Positions 34,039-45,704 of a DNA stretch of 64,000 bases are shown here, one piece after another. Under the pieces are notes generated by a model that was not told where the DNA came from, made no database searches, and worked only from the letters and a program-made list of their open reading frames with translations. Numbering within the stretch: the first letter of the stretch is position 1; each line of letters begins with the position of its first letter. The DNA comes from Heterodera schachtii (lineage: Eukaryota > Nematoda > Chromadorea > Rhabditida > Heteroderidae): contig SIJG01000074.1 of assembly GCA_023374025.1 (NCBI GenBank), positions 259,253 to 323,252 on the forward strand. Direction: 5' to 3'. Position numbers and translations under genes: made by a program.

Positions 34039-37000
34039 TTAAATGATCCTTTTTCCGGTGCCCTTAAAGCCGTAAGCGACCGCGCCGACAACGCATTGGA
34101 CACCGGTGCAAATGAACACAACGCCCCAGTGATTGTTGGTCATCTGTGAACCCGGGAAGAAGGGAAGCATAAGAGTAAAAAGAATTCATTAAATTTATCA
34201 ATTGGGCGTAGCTGAACCCCTCCCATAAAAAATTCAAAAAAATAAACTGAGATTCCAAAAAAGTTTTGCATTCCTTTCAAATTATTTTCTGGAAAAAAGG
34301 AGGAAAATGGGCGAAATTAATTTTTAAAAAAGATTTGCAGATTTTTCTTGAGTAAAAGTTTCACACCTGCAAAATCCAACCCGCAACATAAACGCCGATA
34401 AAGCCGGTGATGGCGGCGAAAGCGTTGAACACACCGAACACCGACCCAGTGTGATTTGGTGCGAAATCAGTCGGATTGACTGCGACACCGCCTTAAACAT
34501 GGAATTGGAAAGTTTTTGAGAATATAACAAAATTCAAAATAAATAATTTATGAAAAACTAAAAAATTTTTTAACGAAATTCATAAAAAGAAATTTAGTCT
34601 TCATAAGTCTTTTCTGCAAAAACTGACATTTTTTTTCAAAAAAATTTATTTTTAATTCATTCAAATCAAAAACTGACCATGATGAAAGCCCCGGACGGCC
34701 ATTGCCAAAGTGAAAAGGGCAAGCGAAGCGGAGAAAGAGTCGGGCAAAAGAGAGACGGACAGAAAGCACAAAGCCATGCCGAGAAGGGAGCAGCACTGGA
34801 CGGAGAGGGGAGGAGGAAAACCATGGCATTTTAGCGTTTTAAAAAATTCAGGTCTGTCGACAGTGGGCCACACCCTCAAAAACTGAAAAAAACACCCCTA
34901 AAACCGAATTTTGGAATTCAGCCCACCCCCTAAACCAAGTGTCCGGATACGCACTTGGTACCTAACCAATACCGTACCTCCATGCAGCGGCGTGCAAATG
35001 TCACCGACCGTCCCTTGGCCATCATTCGGCTGGCGACCAGCGGTGACAGCAGCGAAGTGACCACAATGGCCATGCTAGGCACAACGTTGTAAATGTACGG
35101 CTTGGCGTGTGGAAAATTGTCCGAGAAATAGGAGGGCAACCAGCTGAACATGGTGAAGTAGGCATTGGCACCGCAATACTGCGCACACGAGGCGGCCCTG
35201 GGGGACGAGAGAACAAAATTATGGTAAAAATAATAAACAAGCAAACATATTCAATTGTAAGAGGAAAGCAATTAAATGTTATGTTACAATTCGGAATGGA
35301 TTTTCATAATTTTTTAAATACCCTCGGAATTTTTAACAAAATTTTCAAATTCAATAAAAAAAAATTCAAAACAATTTAAAATGAGTGTAGATTACAGTGA
35401 TTTAGTTTTCTTTGAATTTGGCATTCTGATTTATTGCCAATTTTTTTTTTCTTTGTAAGACTTGCCAAAATGAGGGGTGCCTGAACAGTTTGCCCCATGG
35501 CACGGCAGCGCTTTCGTTGCCCGTCGCTGACACAGTGCCGCCATTTGTCGCGGTGGTCGCCGGCGATGGCGTCATCGGCGGACTGTCCGTTTTCTTCGCC
35601 TCACTATTTGGACAATTGGTAACCTGAAAATGTTGACAATAAAAAAAAATTAATTTATAAAGATTAAAAGGATAAATTTTTTTATTCCCATATTTTTCGA
35701 AATTACAAATGTGAACTTTTTAATTTTTGAGTGGAAACTCTCAAGAGTCAAGAATAAAAATAGAAAAAACCGAACAATGCTCGATTTTGGAGGGTTGAAA
35801 TACCATAACAATCCCCGCCCCCGCGAAGCCTTTCCTCTGACTTTGGCGGATGAGTCGAAAATGACGCGGCGCCGGCGCTGCCGCACGGACATTACGTCTT
35901 TGCTCAAAAAATTGAACATCAAACACCACAGGATGCTCAAAATGCCTAAATACAATTCAACACAACCACTAACAAAAAGAAAAAGTATCGCTAAAACCAA
36001 AAAACTATTCGAAATCCCACCGAAAAAAAACATGGCATTATTACCAACAAAATGGAACAGACTCCGCCAGCCGAACCATTCGAGCAGCACGGAACCGACC
36101 CCGCCGGCGACCACCGAGCCCAAGTGGGAGCCGGCCAAGCAAATGCCGAACACGCGGCCCTTCTCCGAGGCGGTCAAATGCCGACTGATCATGCTGGCCA
36201 TGGACGGCAGATGGAAACCTGGCGAGAGAGAGAGGGGAAATTAGGGCACATTTCGCTAACAAATGGCGCGAAAAGGTGGAAAAGTTTTGCAATTCCATTC
36301 TCCGGTGAACCTGACATACCAACATTTAGGACTTTGGCTTAAGGGGCTATCAGTTACACTGTCGATTTTTTGAATAATTTTCAAAAAAGTTTAAAATATA
36401 TTTTCCCTTCGAATTGTACAGGGTGTGATTGGGGAAGCGATATTTGTATTACTCCATCCCAGCACCCGGATAAGTCTCAACCACCACTTCCGACAAAAAA
36501 TTTAAAAAAATGCTATCTGCGGGAAATTTTAGCGCGCAGATTGCCCACCTTGGCCAACGCCGGTGGACACGCGCACAAAGAGGAGAACGAGCAGTGGAGA
36601 GTTTGTCCAATAAGCAATGTCAAACAGTTGGGGCGTGCACAGAGTGAGCAGTGACCAGACGAGGGTGGAGACGGGAAGGATACGCTCACCGCCCACCAAA
36701 TCTAACGGACAAATTGGGGATAAATTGAAAAAAAATTCCGATAAAAAATCGCGATTAGGCTTTTTGTTCGAGTTCGGGTTCAGGCACTCGAAATTTCTAA
36801 AATTTGGAATATGGGTAAAAAATGGAACCAGCAGTAAGGTTCCTCTGGAATGGATGAATATTTAACCATTTTATGGCCCCAAAAAATCAGACAGACCGGC
36901 GCAACTTCCGGCGATGAGTTGGGTGAAGGCATAGCCCCAAAAAAAGCAGGACAGAATGGTACCCTTAAAAAGGAAATTGACTCAAATTTATCGAGAGAAT

Positions 37001-37401
37001 TGCAAATTGGACTTGCCGAGTCCGTCTTGTTCCACCCGTACTCCTGTGCCATGGCCACCGCACAGATTGGCAACGCAACGCGTGAAGCGTATAACACGCA
37101 CGTGCCGAGGAAAAAGTTGGCAGTCCAAAGTTTTGATTCTGACCTGAAAAATGACGGAATGCGCAGGCCAAAAAATTCACGAGAATTGGCCCTCTGAAAT
37201 CGAAACCCTAAAATGTCAAATTCGAATTTTAAACTATCCCCCTCCAATTAAAGCCATGAATTGGCTCGATTGAATGTGTAGACAACATTTCATTAAATTT
37301 ATGCACCACCTTGACCATACTCTTCTGGAACTGAATGAGTGGTCAAGGCGTCGAAACAGAGGGATTTTCTGCAGTTGGTCCGGCCTCAGAAAAATGCTCA
37401 T
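34039..37401 (-). CDS. SLC17-family vesicular transporter, VNUT (SLC17A9) type
   Basis: Eleven exons close in frame: 37401-37310, 37143-37017, 36963-36897, 36701-36549, 36218-36045, 35945-35896, 35623-35466, 35197-34978, 34795-34678, 34491-34367, 34143-34039; 462 residues against about 430-450 for VNUT proteins. It is a 12-TM major facilitator. Family signatures include WNKTDSGTILSCFFWGYAF (TM2), VGGERILP in the following loop and VGSVLLEWFGWRSLFHF. The family loads nucleotides (ATP) or organic anions into secretory vesicles using membrane potential. A Ser/Thr-rich loop of about 45 residues sits at the central cytoplasmic position. Two introns use GC donors (TCG|GCAAGT at 37016 and TTTTG|GCAAGT at 35465). 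Other SLC17 subtypes remain possible. Confidence 0.9.
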
Positions 37402-38201
37402 GATTCAACTGCTGTGCACAAATGGCAGATGCTTCTCATTGCGGCGGCTGTGGCATTTTATGCAATTTATTAATGATGCTAAAATAAAATATTGAAAATT
37501 TGGAATTAATTTATGCATCAATTGTGATTTGTGCTGATTTAATTGATTGGAATTGGGAAAATGGGTCATTTCTGTGAAGAAATGAATGAACATTTAGTTG
37601 CGTCCGCAACAAATTCTCTCTTCTGGCGGAGATTTTATCAAAAACCACAGTTGTTGACCAGGAAGTGTCCGTCTTCAAGAAATGCGTTTGCTCTCCTCTC
37701 AACATTTGACTTAAAACGGCATAAATGGAGGGAAAAAACAAAAGTTTGGGCCGGGATTCTAAAAATGATTAAGATTCTAATTTAAGGGATTGTCAAAATT
37801 ACCGTAATCAATTCTTTTTTAGAAAATGAGCCCTCCACCCCATCCCTTATGAAATTGCCTCCTTTTTTGATTGGAAGATAAAATTGAGCTCCCAGGACCG
37901 TATTTCAGTATACATTAAAAAGTGTTTAAGCAGCAGCTTAATTCCCGAAAAGAAAACTCATTAGCTACTTTTGTAAGCTTAATCTAGCAAATCAGAAAAA
38001 GTGAATTAAATTTAAAACATTTTGCCAAAAAGTTTAATCATATAAATTTTTTTATTTTGTAATCAAAAAGCAAGGACTGCTGTCAGTTTTTACTTTCGTT
38101 TTGTATTTTCTTCCTTTTTTTTGCCTTACATTTTCATAGTCTCTAAACGACAACTTTTATGCATTAATTTACGCAATTTAAGAGTAACTGTTTGCTAATT
38201 A
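37402..38201. other. Divergent intergenic region
   Basis: About 800 bp between the transporter start (minus) and the DSS1 start (plus), so it should hold both promoters. No TATA box or repeat stands out. A TTTAAG|AG just before the DSS1 start (about 38181) could be a trans-splice acceptor. Confidence 0.35.
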
Positions 38202-38698
38202 ATGGAGGTGGACAAACAGGAAAAATCTGAAGCGGTGCCAAGCGAAGCAAAAAATGAGTCAGAACTGATCAAATCGGCCAAATTGGAGGATGAAGAGGAA
38301 TTCGAGGAGTTTCCTGTTTACAACAAAGGCGAAGGAATCGACACGGGCGAAGCACAGGCGGCGATTAATGTTTGGGAGGTTTGTCGACTCAAAAACAGTC
38401 ACATTGGGAATGTTACAGACAATGAGACACATCAGATTAGTGTAAATTTTAAACAGTTCCATTATCAGGAGATGAACCCCGGAGTCCGATCCGGGATTAA
38501 AGCATAATTTTGTCGAACAAAAATTTAATCCAAACGAAAATCAAAAATGATTTAAAGATGAATGAATGTGTTTTAGTCAATATAAATTAAGTATTTTAAA
38601 ATTTGAAGGACAATTGGGACGACGAAACGCAAGAGACGGACTTTCACATTCAATTGCAGGAGGAGCTGAAGAAGTGCGGATACAAACCATCCGCGTGA
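38202..38698 (+). CDS. dss-1: DSS1/SEM1 26S proteasome lid subunit
   Basis: Exon 1 38202-38378 (ends TTTGGGAG|GT), exon 2 38609-38698; 88 residues, usual for the family (70-90). Two acidic/aromatic blocks typical of DSS1 are present: EDEEEFEEFPV and VWEDNWDDE, the latter built across the splice junction. They are followed by a C-terminal amphipathic helix (FHIQLQEELKKCGYK). DSS1 is a small disordered acidic subunit of the 19S regulatory lid that also partners BRCA2-type repair proteins and PCI complexes. AATAAA lies at 38786-38791. The N-terminus is longer and more charged than in vertebrates. Confidence 0.95.
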
Positions 38699-38845
38699 TT
38701 GCTTCTTTTTTTGCCCAATTGTTCGAATGAATGTTTTAACCATCGGAAGGAAAAATTGAAAATGAATTAATGACTTTTAAACACAAATAAATTTAATTAA
38801 AGCCGTTTAAGCTGTTAACTTCAGCCAAATGGTCATTGGCTGTCT

Positions 38846-39340
38846 TTAATTCTTGTGACATTGACGAAAGCAGGACGGTACTGAACTGGCGAGTTGTGAG
38901 AGGATTGATGGTACTGAAATAGATGATTGTTTAATTCCCTTCGCTGTCTTTCTCTGCCGTTGCATTTTCCAATCGATACGCTCGTGTCCATTCGTTTTCA
39001 TTTGTTGACAAGCCGCAAGCACTTTCGTCACTTCATTTGTAATTTACAGCCTATAGGGTGCGTAATACCCGGGCTTTTAAAAATGATTCTCTAATTAAAT
39101 GTCTAGGCAATTGTCAAAAAGTTGTTATCTGATAGAGTGCTATTTTGAAATTTATTCTTCAAATTTTTTTCTGTTGGCCATCCCAGGCTTAAACTAAACT
39201 ATGTAAATTGCTTGCTAACATTGTTTTGCAATAATTACGAAATAAAAATAGAGCCATAAAATTCTTCTCATACCCAATTGCTTGTGCTGTTGTATATGTT
39301 CAGTGTACCTATTGTATCTATCATTCATACCATTAAACAT
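38846..39340 (-). CDS. Possible small helical protein, antisense side
   Basis: Candidate two-exon gene: 39340-39274 (ATG at 39340, donor G|GTATGA) and 39030-38846 (acceptor ATGAAG|), 83 residues. It is helical and basic (NDRYNRYTEHIQQHKQ, then KVLAACQQMKTNGHERIDWK). The frame upstream of 39340 is also open, so exon 1 may extend. It converges on DSS1 and lies just upstream of the zinc-finger gene on the other strand. No family recognised; a real chance it is spurious. Confidence 0.3.
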
Positions 39341-39431
39341 TTCGTAATGTTCCCTCGCCTTTTCCAAAAATGATCAGCATTGCTAATTATAATCACGTTA
39401 CGACCTGTAATTGTTCAATTCACCATCCATC

Positions 39432-40324
39432 ATGCATTATCCGACAAACAATGGGACCCCGTCGTCAGCAATCAAACGGAAGCACTCGCACTTTGACAGG
39501 AGTTCGTCCAGCACCATTTATGAGAAATCGCCCACCCAATTGTACCCGATGACCGCGACAGCGGTGCCAAGCTCGTCCAAAAAGCCATTTGTCAGTGCGC
39601 AGCGTCGGTACGACAATGTGCGGGTGCGGGACTCCGAGTTCCACACGCGTGTTTGTCTCGAGTGTGGCGCTGTGTTGACCGGGGCCGAGAAGGACTACCA
39701 AGTACGCACAAAATGTCCATTTCATGCCCCAGGGTGTCCTTTAAAATAACCGTTAAATCGGCTGGCAAATTTCTTGAGATTCCTGGAGCTTTTAGGGTCG
39801 TTGTTTGATTACGAATATGACATCCGATCACTTAGCTTTTCCTTAAATTAGCCCGGACCCGATTTCCTACAAGAAATCTAACTCAAATCTTTTCAAAAAT
39901 TCTAATTTTCGGGTCGAATCCATATTAAATATGAAACAAACAAATAAAAGCTGTTTAAAGAAAAAAAAAGTCAAAAGATGTGAGGGTTCACGCTAAACTG
40001 TTATCAACTTTTGTCTTAAATTGTATTTGCAAAATTTGGTTTTTAACCACATGCCTTGAAAAATAGCAAAAGCATTGTTTTGTTCCTCTAATTACGTTTT
40101 TACCACAATAGGAGCATTTGCTGGTCCACGAGTCAGTCAATTTGCTCTATCAATTGGACTGTTTCGAGCGTTTTGGCGTTTCTAAACCGACGGCAGCAAT
40201 GAATGCCACCAAAATTGGCACTGTTCGACGGGTTGGGGAGACGGTGAAGAAAATTGTGGGGCCAAGCATAGGCAAACAGCGGCAAATGCAACACGTCAGT
40301 GTTCGGTCAATGCCGGCGCGTTAA
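39432..40324 (+). CDS. Single C2H2 zinc-finger protein
   Basis: Exon 1 39432-39701, exon 2 40112-40324; 160 residues. The intron (TACCAA|GTACGC ... AATAG|GAGCAT) splits a C2H2-type finger: Cys-x2-Cys in CLECGAVL and His-x3-His in EHLLVH, with 13 residues between. The N-terminus is Ser/Thr/Pro-rich and basic. The C-terminus is basic (GTVRRVGETVKKIVG). Likely a nuclear nucleic-acid-binding protein, inferred from a single finger, which alone usually gives weak DNA binding. The start is the first ATG in frame; a further 5' exon is possible. Confidence 0.55.
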
Positions 40325-41102
40325 AATGTGATCACACAAAGAAAAAGAGGAAGTGACCCCAGTCAGAGCCAGTCAACTCCTAACCGTTGTTTTTGTCACC
40401 TTTTGGCGAATGTACTTTTTGTGTGCCACCATTTTTTGAAAATTTCTAATGCCTGATCAAAATAATTTGGTAAAAAACGCATTTTGCCAAGCAATTTTGG
40501 GGAATTTCAAAATTGGGCAACTGTGGACACGAAAAGAGACAATTATCAATTCTTTGTCGTATAAATGTAATTTCTTCATCTTATGCCTTTCCACTTTTCT
40601 TTGGAATTCTCCCAACTTTTATCACAAGTTTTTGACGTTAAAACATACAAAAAATGTGCTCCATGTGTTTTCAATTATGGATTTAACGGGTTTACCAACT
40701 CAAATGATAAATGAAAAAAACTATGTTGACTTTTAATTAATTCCCGTCAAACTGCTCAGAATGCACGGGACTGTATTCAATCGGAGCAAACGAGGAATGC
40801 AAATCGGGACGACCTCGGCGAATCCCGACTCATCAGTTAAATTCAAATCGAACTGATCAGTTCCGATTTAAGCCTATTTCCCATCCCATTTCTTTTCATT
40901 CGCGCCATTTTATACCCTTCGTTAAGTGGTGCACTCGGGGGTTTTCAGTGATGCTGATCACGAATATAACATTCATTACGAATCCCGGATTTAAATAATT
41001 TTTTGTAAACATTTTGAAAAAATTTGTCAAAAAAGCCTGATTGCTTCTTCGACCATTCCTTCGGCAGAGTCTGCGCTGCACATAAAAACAACATCAAATG
41101 AA
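40325..41102. other. Intergenic region
   Basis: Separates two plus-strand genes. AT-rich with no recognised element. A CTTCGGCAG|AG at about 41067 could be a cis- or trans-splice acceptor for the next gene. Confidence 0.35.
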
Positions 41103-41828
41103 ATGTTGGCTCACGATTCAAATGTTGAAAAAGGAATTGGGCCAAAAAATGACGAAAAAGTGACAATTATTCTCATGGAGAACGGCGGCCCAAAAAATGA
41201 GAACACCATTGCCGAGAAGAAACAAAAAGAAGGTAAATCGTTTTACTACATATTTGCCTTCTGACTCGAAGAATGACCCGTAACAGTTTTCGAAAACACA
41301 TCCTTAAGACTCGACAGTCGGCGGTTGTGGCGCTGTTTTTTCGGCTGCTTCGGCATTTAAATTCTTTTCGGAAAATTGCAAGTGGATAATGGTAATTGTT
41401 TCGCTTTACAAGTTGTCGTTTAAAAATGAATTTGCCGTAATATTTATTGGGTCATATGAATTTCGAAGATAAAAACCCTTCGTTCCGATTCTCACAATTC
41501 TCCCCTTGATAAATAAATATTTAAAATTTAATTGTTTTAGTACTTGCTTCTCATTCTGTCTTTATTGTGTGTGCAGTTTTTCGATCCCGAGCCAATAAAT
41601 CTTCGGAGTTTTGGGACTTCCCTAACTATTTGCTCGATGTTTGTGTGTGTTATTGGATTCAATTGGGTGTTGACTTCAAAATACATCGAAATAAGAATTG
41701 ACATAGTGTCAGAAAAAATGGAAGGCATAAAAGTAAAAATGGAGCGCATCGAGAACGAACTGCGCAGAATGGAGGGCATCGAGAACGAACTGCGCAAGGA
41801 AATCATCTCGATGCGTGGCCGACAATGA
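41103..41828 (+). CDS. Small two-TM protein with C-terminal coiled coil
   Basis: Exons 41103-41232, 41318-41391 and 41541-41828; 163 residues in one consistent frame. The N-terminus is charged and soluble. Two hydrophobic helices follow: WIMYLLLILSLLCVQFF (about residues 66-83) and LTICSMFVCVIGFNWVL (about 96-112). The tail is a coiled coil with a near-exact tandem unit (RIENELRRMEG, GIENELRKE) whose DNA is also tandem-duplicated (about 41748-41805). AATAAA at 41948-41953. A membrane-anchored coiled coil is inferred; no family recognised. Confidence 0.6.
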
Positions 41829-42252
41829 TGCCATAATTGTGCAGCAACGAAAAAGGCAGTGAAAATGGGGTGAAAAACCGGACAGAAAACAAGCACAATT
41901 GGTCTCACCTTTCAATATAAATTTATGACAGATTTTCACATTTTGTGAATAAACACTTATCCAACTGATTGTTTACTTAACTTTTCTTCGGGAACGGGGG
42001 GGGGGGGGGGGTCCAGCGATAGGATAGGCGCTATTACCACGAAATGCAATTCAATATTTGTAAAGATTTGTTTGTTTTTGAAATAAAAATTTGATTTTTT
42101 CTTATTTTCATAAAATTTTTTTCGATTTTGGCTAAAAACCATGCGATTAATTTAATTAAATGACGATAAAAATATTTAAACTCCGAGAATGGAGTTACAA
42201 AATGGGCAAAATAAAACTCGTACAAAAATTGCAAATTTTTCTTGAGGCATTT

Positions 42253-45200
42253 TTATCCAAGAAAGTTGTTGATCAGTCCTTGAGCCACTTCTCCATTGAT
42301 CAGCCCGTTCATTTGGTTTAAAATTGTGCCCGGATTCTATCGCAGAAGGGAATTTCAATTAAAATTGGCAAATATTTAGTAAAAGAATAATTCGAATGAT
42401 TGAAATTTAATTTTAATTTATTATTTAATTGACTTGGTCCATTAAGCCACTGATTTCGTCGCATCGTGAGACCGATCTTTGGACAAAAGATAATTAATGA
42501 ACACTAATTAAGAGAGTCATGAACAGAAACAATTAAACTGCACTATAAATAGTACTCTCTCTTACCTTTGCAAATTGCTTGCCATTTGAATGGAGCCTGA
42601 AAAATGATGATATGTTGCTGATTATTTGTTTATTCTAATCAGAGGCGCCCTGAAGAACCAATCTCGCAAAACCTAATCAATCCCAAAATTATATTGGATT
42701 GGGTCAGACCAATTCCGGGAACGAAAAATGGGCCAAATCTTGAAAAGGAACGCCTAATCAAATATTTATTAATGACTAGTTATGATTACTCCAATGTCAA
42801 AGCTTATTCCTCCATAGCCATGCTCAAGAGTCTTGACTCTCGATTCGAGAAATATTTCCCGAAGGGTCTTGGGTTAGTAAATTCTTGACTGTTCGAGTCA
42901 TCTGTCAGTTAGGTTTTCGGATTCACTTCTCAGTCTCGAGTCGAAAGAGTTTCGGATTTTTCTGGGTCAATTCTGTCGCGGGCCAACGGGTCTCAGTAAG
43001 TTTCCGACTTTCTCGAAGCCCAAATCCCGCCTACCAAGGATGTCACAATCGCTGATCGCCTTCCTCAGCTGGCCGCACTGTTCCCTTTCGGCGCCCATTT
43101 TGCACGTTTCCTTGCTTAAACAACGGAATGGGCACAATGACAATGAACAAAATAAATTAATAAAATTCAAAAAAGAATGCCTTGCCCTTAGCAGGTCAAT
43201 TTTGCCTGAAAATTCGAATTTTATTTGTTATTTCTTAGTTTTTTAAGCTCACCTCCGCTCAACGCATTGTTTATTTCTTTGCCCCACGCGTCCCATGTCT
43301 GCTGATTGGTGAGCATTTAACAAACAATTAAAACAATTAGCACTTTGATTCCCCCCAGGGGCTACGGGCGCCAATTCATTTGGAAAATGCGGAATAAATC
43401 CGGCAAAGATAGAAAAATAGGGAAAATGCCCTCGGTCTTTTTAAATATAGTTAATTTTACAAGTTCACCTTCTCATCGGCGCGCTTCACACAGTTACCGT
43501 ACGCCATTTTCTTTAAAGAGTACCGTATGTTAATCACCGTACCTCATCGTATCATTGTTTTACCATGAACTCGCCAAGAAAAGGAAGACAACCTTTTCGG
43601 GGGAAAATGGTGTAACAAAATGCCGTTTCTTCCGTCCCTTCCTCAAAAACGAACCGTCGCCCTGGCGAATGCCGAAATTTCTTTCCGCTCCCGGGAACAG
43701 TTGGCGAAGTGTTGTCGGCATCATCCCGGCCGACGAGCGTTGCTGCCCGCCGCCGCTTCTGGCCGACCGACCGCCCGAGGCGGCGGCGTCGAAACCTCCG
43801 CTTAGCATGCGCATTGCCTAGCAAATAGGGAAATGTGCCAACGTAAGCAGTAAACTGTGGAGCAAAAAGCATTGTTAAAAATACCAACCCCGTCCCCCCC
43901 CCGCTCCAAAAAAGAGAATTTTCAAATTTTCCGTAAATTTCATTCCGTCATATTTCGACGCCCAAAATTCGGAGTCAAATTCATTAAGAGCATTTGTTCT
44001 TTTTCTAAGTGAATCTAATTCCATAAATTTTATGACTCTCGAAAGCCAAGAGTTTTTAGAAGCTAATAACATGCAAATTCTAAGTGATTATCATTTGCTT
44101 AAGTTTTTGCAACGTTTGGCCAAAAATGGTCCGCCCCCGGCATTTCATTCGCTCGATTAACTGACTTGGCCAATCATGTTGTTTGCAGCGCCGCCGCCAC
44201 CGCTCAGTCCATTTGCGGTGCCGTCGTCGTCGTCGTTGGCGGCGGCGAATCGCCGCGACTGTTGGCGATCGCTCCCGCCACCGCCGCCGCCAAGGAATGT
44301 TTGTGCCAAGTCGAACAGTGCCCGGTTCGGATTCGTTGCTTCCGCTGGTGATGCCAATGCCGGGGGTGCCACGGCGAGTGGGTGCCGTCGGTATGGCGCA
44401 ATTTTGTTGCTGTCACTGCCCTCGTCCAACGCTGTCTTTGAAAATGATACAGCCCAATCCTATACACCGATATGAAGAGATTCCGTAGGGTCAGGATTTG
44501 TTCAAACTCCGAATTTTTTGGATGAAAATTCCAATGAAAGCTGTGGCATTTTATTTGACTAATTGAAAGAAAGGCACAATTTTTATATTGCAATGCCATA
44601 GCTTTCGCAAAATTCCTAAGCTCAAGGGAAACAAACCAAGAAAAACCCCGAAAAATTCAGTGATTAGATAACCGAGACTCTCGCACGCCTTTTACATAAG
44701 TGCCGTGCCCGGTCACTGCAACCATAAAGTTAAGAGGGCGGGCTACCAAGTCATAAGAGAAAAAAGTTTCTGTTAGAATTCTCAGCAGGGGCAGGGAGGG
44801 GGGGGGGGGGTAATTAGGGTTAGTTTTAGTCTCGAGTTAATTACTCGTTGGGCTCACCACCACCACCACTTTTCCATTAGCACCTTTTCGTCGGGTGGCG
44901 CCGCGCCGAGCGAAAGCGATGCAAATTGACGGGTGGGCTGAAGCATGTTGGTCAGTCCTTGGCCAAGCATCTGCAAAAACGGGCACAATTTGGAGGGGGA
45001 GGTGAAGCCACAAAAAATAAAGTAAAAGCAAATTGGGACCTCGGAAGGACGCGCATTTGTTGGGATTGGCTTCACCTCGGGCCCGGAATTTGCACTTTAA
45101 ACAGAAAACAAAATTGAAAAATAATTCAGATTCTTTTTAACATCTTTACAGTATGTAAAATATTTCTTTTGTTAATTTTTGATTGATTGTAAAAATTAAT

Positions 45201-45704
45201 TGAATAATTAAATTATTGAATTAATAAAATAAATAATTAATTGACAATGTTTAAATTATTATTTTCTTTGTTTTCACATCATTTGTCCATTGCTTTTCAT
45301 CGCTTGTGCAGCAAATTCCGTTGCTTTACAAATGGAAAATTATTAATATTTAAAATATAATTTACCCACCTAATTGGGTCAGATCATTAATGTTTTGTGG
45401 GGAGATCAGATTCATCAGAGGCAAAGAAGCGGACGAAAGTGACTGCTGCTGCTCCGCGAACTGACAATTTAAATGAATTATTTAAAATTCAGGGGGAATT
45501 TGTCATTGATCGACACTCGATCAATCAATGTTGATCAGTCGTCTATCTTTTTCGATCAGAGCGTTTTTTGTGATGTTTTTTCACCTGAGAATGGCACCCA
45601 CAAATTGTGCTGATTAGCAGGATCAGCAATGAATAACAATGAGTTCTGATTTCTGCTGCTTTTGCCACTTTCCTCCGCCGATCAGTGGGGACAGACGAAA
45701 TCAT
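42253..45704 (-). CDS. Unrecognised secreted protein with Cys-rich C-terminus
   Basis: Eleven exons, all phases consistent: 45704-45585, 45460-45366, 45094-45040, 44970-44884, 44435-44166, 43817-43655, 43298-43253, 43114-43035, 42596-42566, 42476-42434, 42336-42253; 357 residues. Exon 1 has a basic N-region then a hydrophobic core (YSLLILLISTICGCHSQ) that reads as a signal peptide or anchor. The middle is Gly/Ala/Pro-rich and low in complexity (FLGGGGGGSD, GGGGAANN). The C-terminal 90 residues carry five Cys (QCVERSKETCKMG, EQCGQ, SDCDIL, SRCDE) and helical segments with repeated G-L-I/T-N motifs. No domain recognised. By context it is a nematode-lineage secreted or cuticle/luminal protein. 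Confidence 0.7.
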
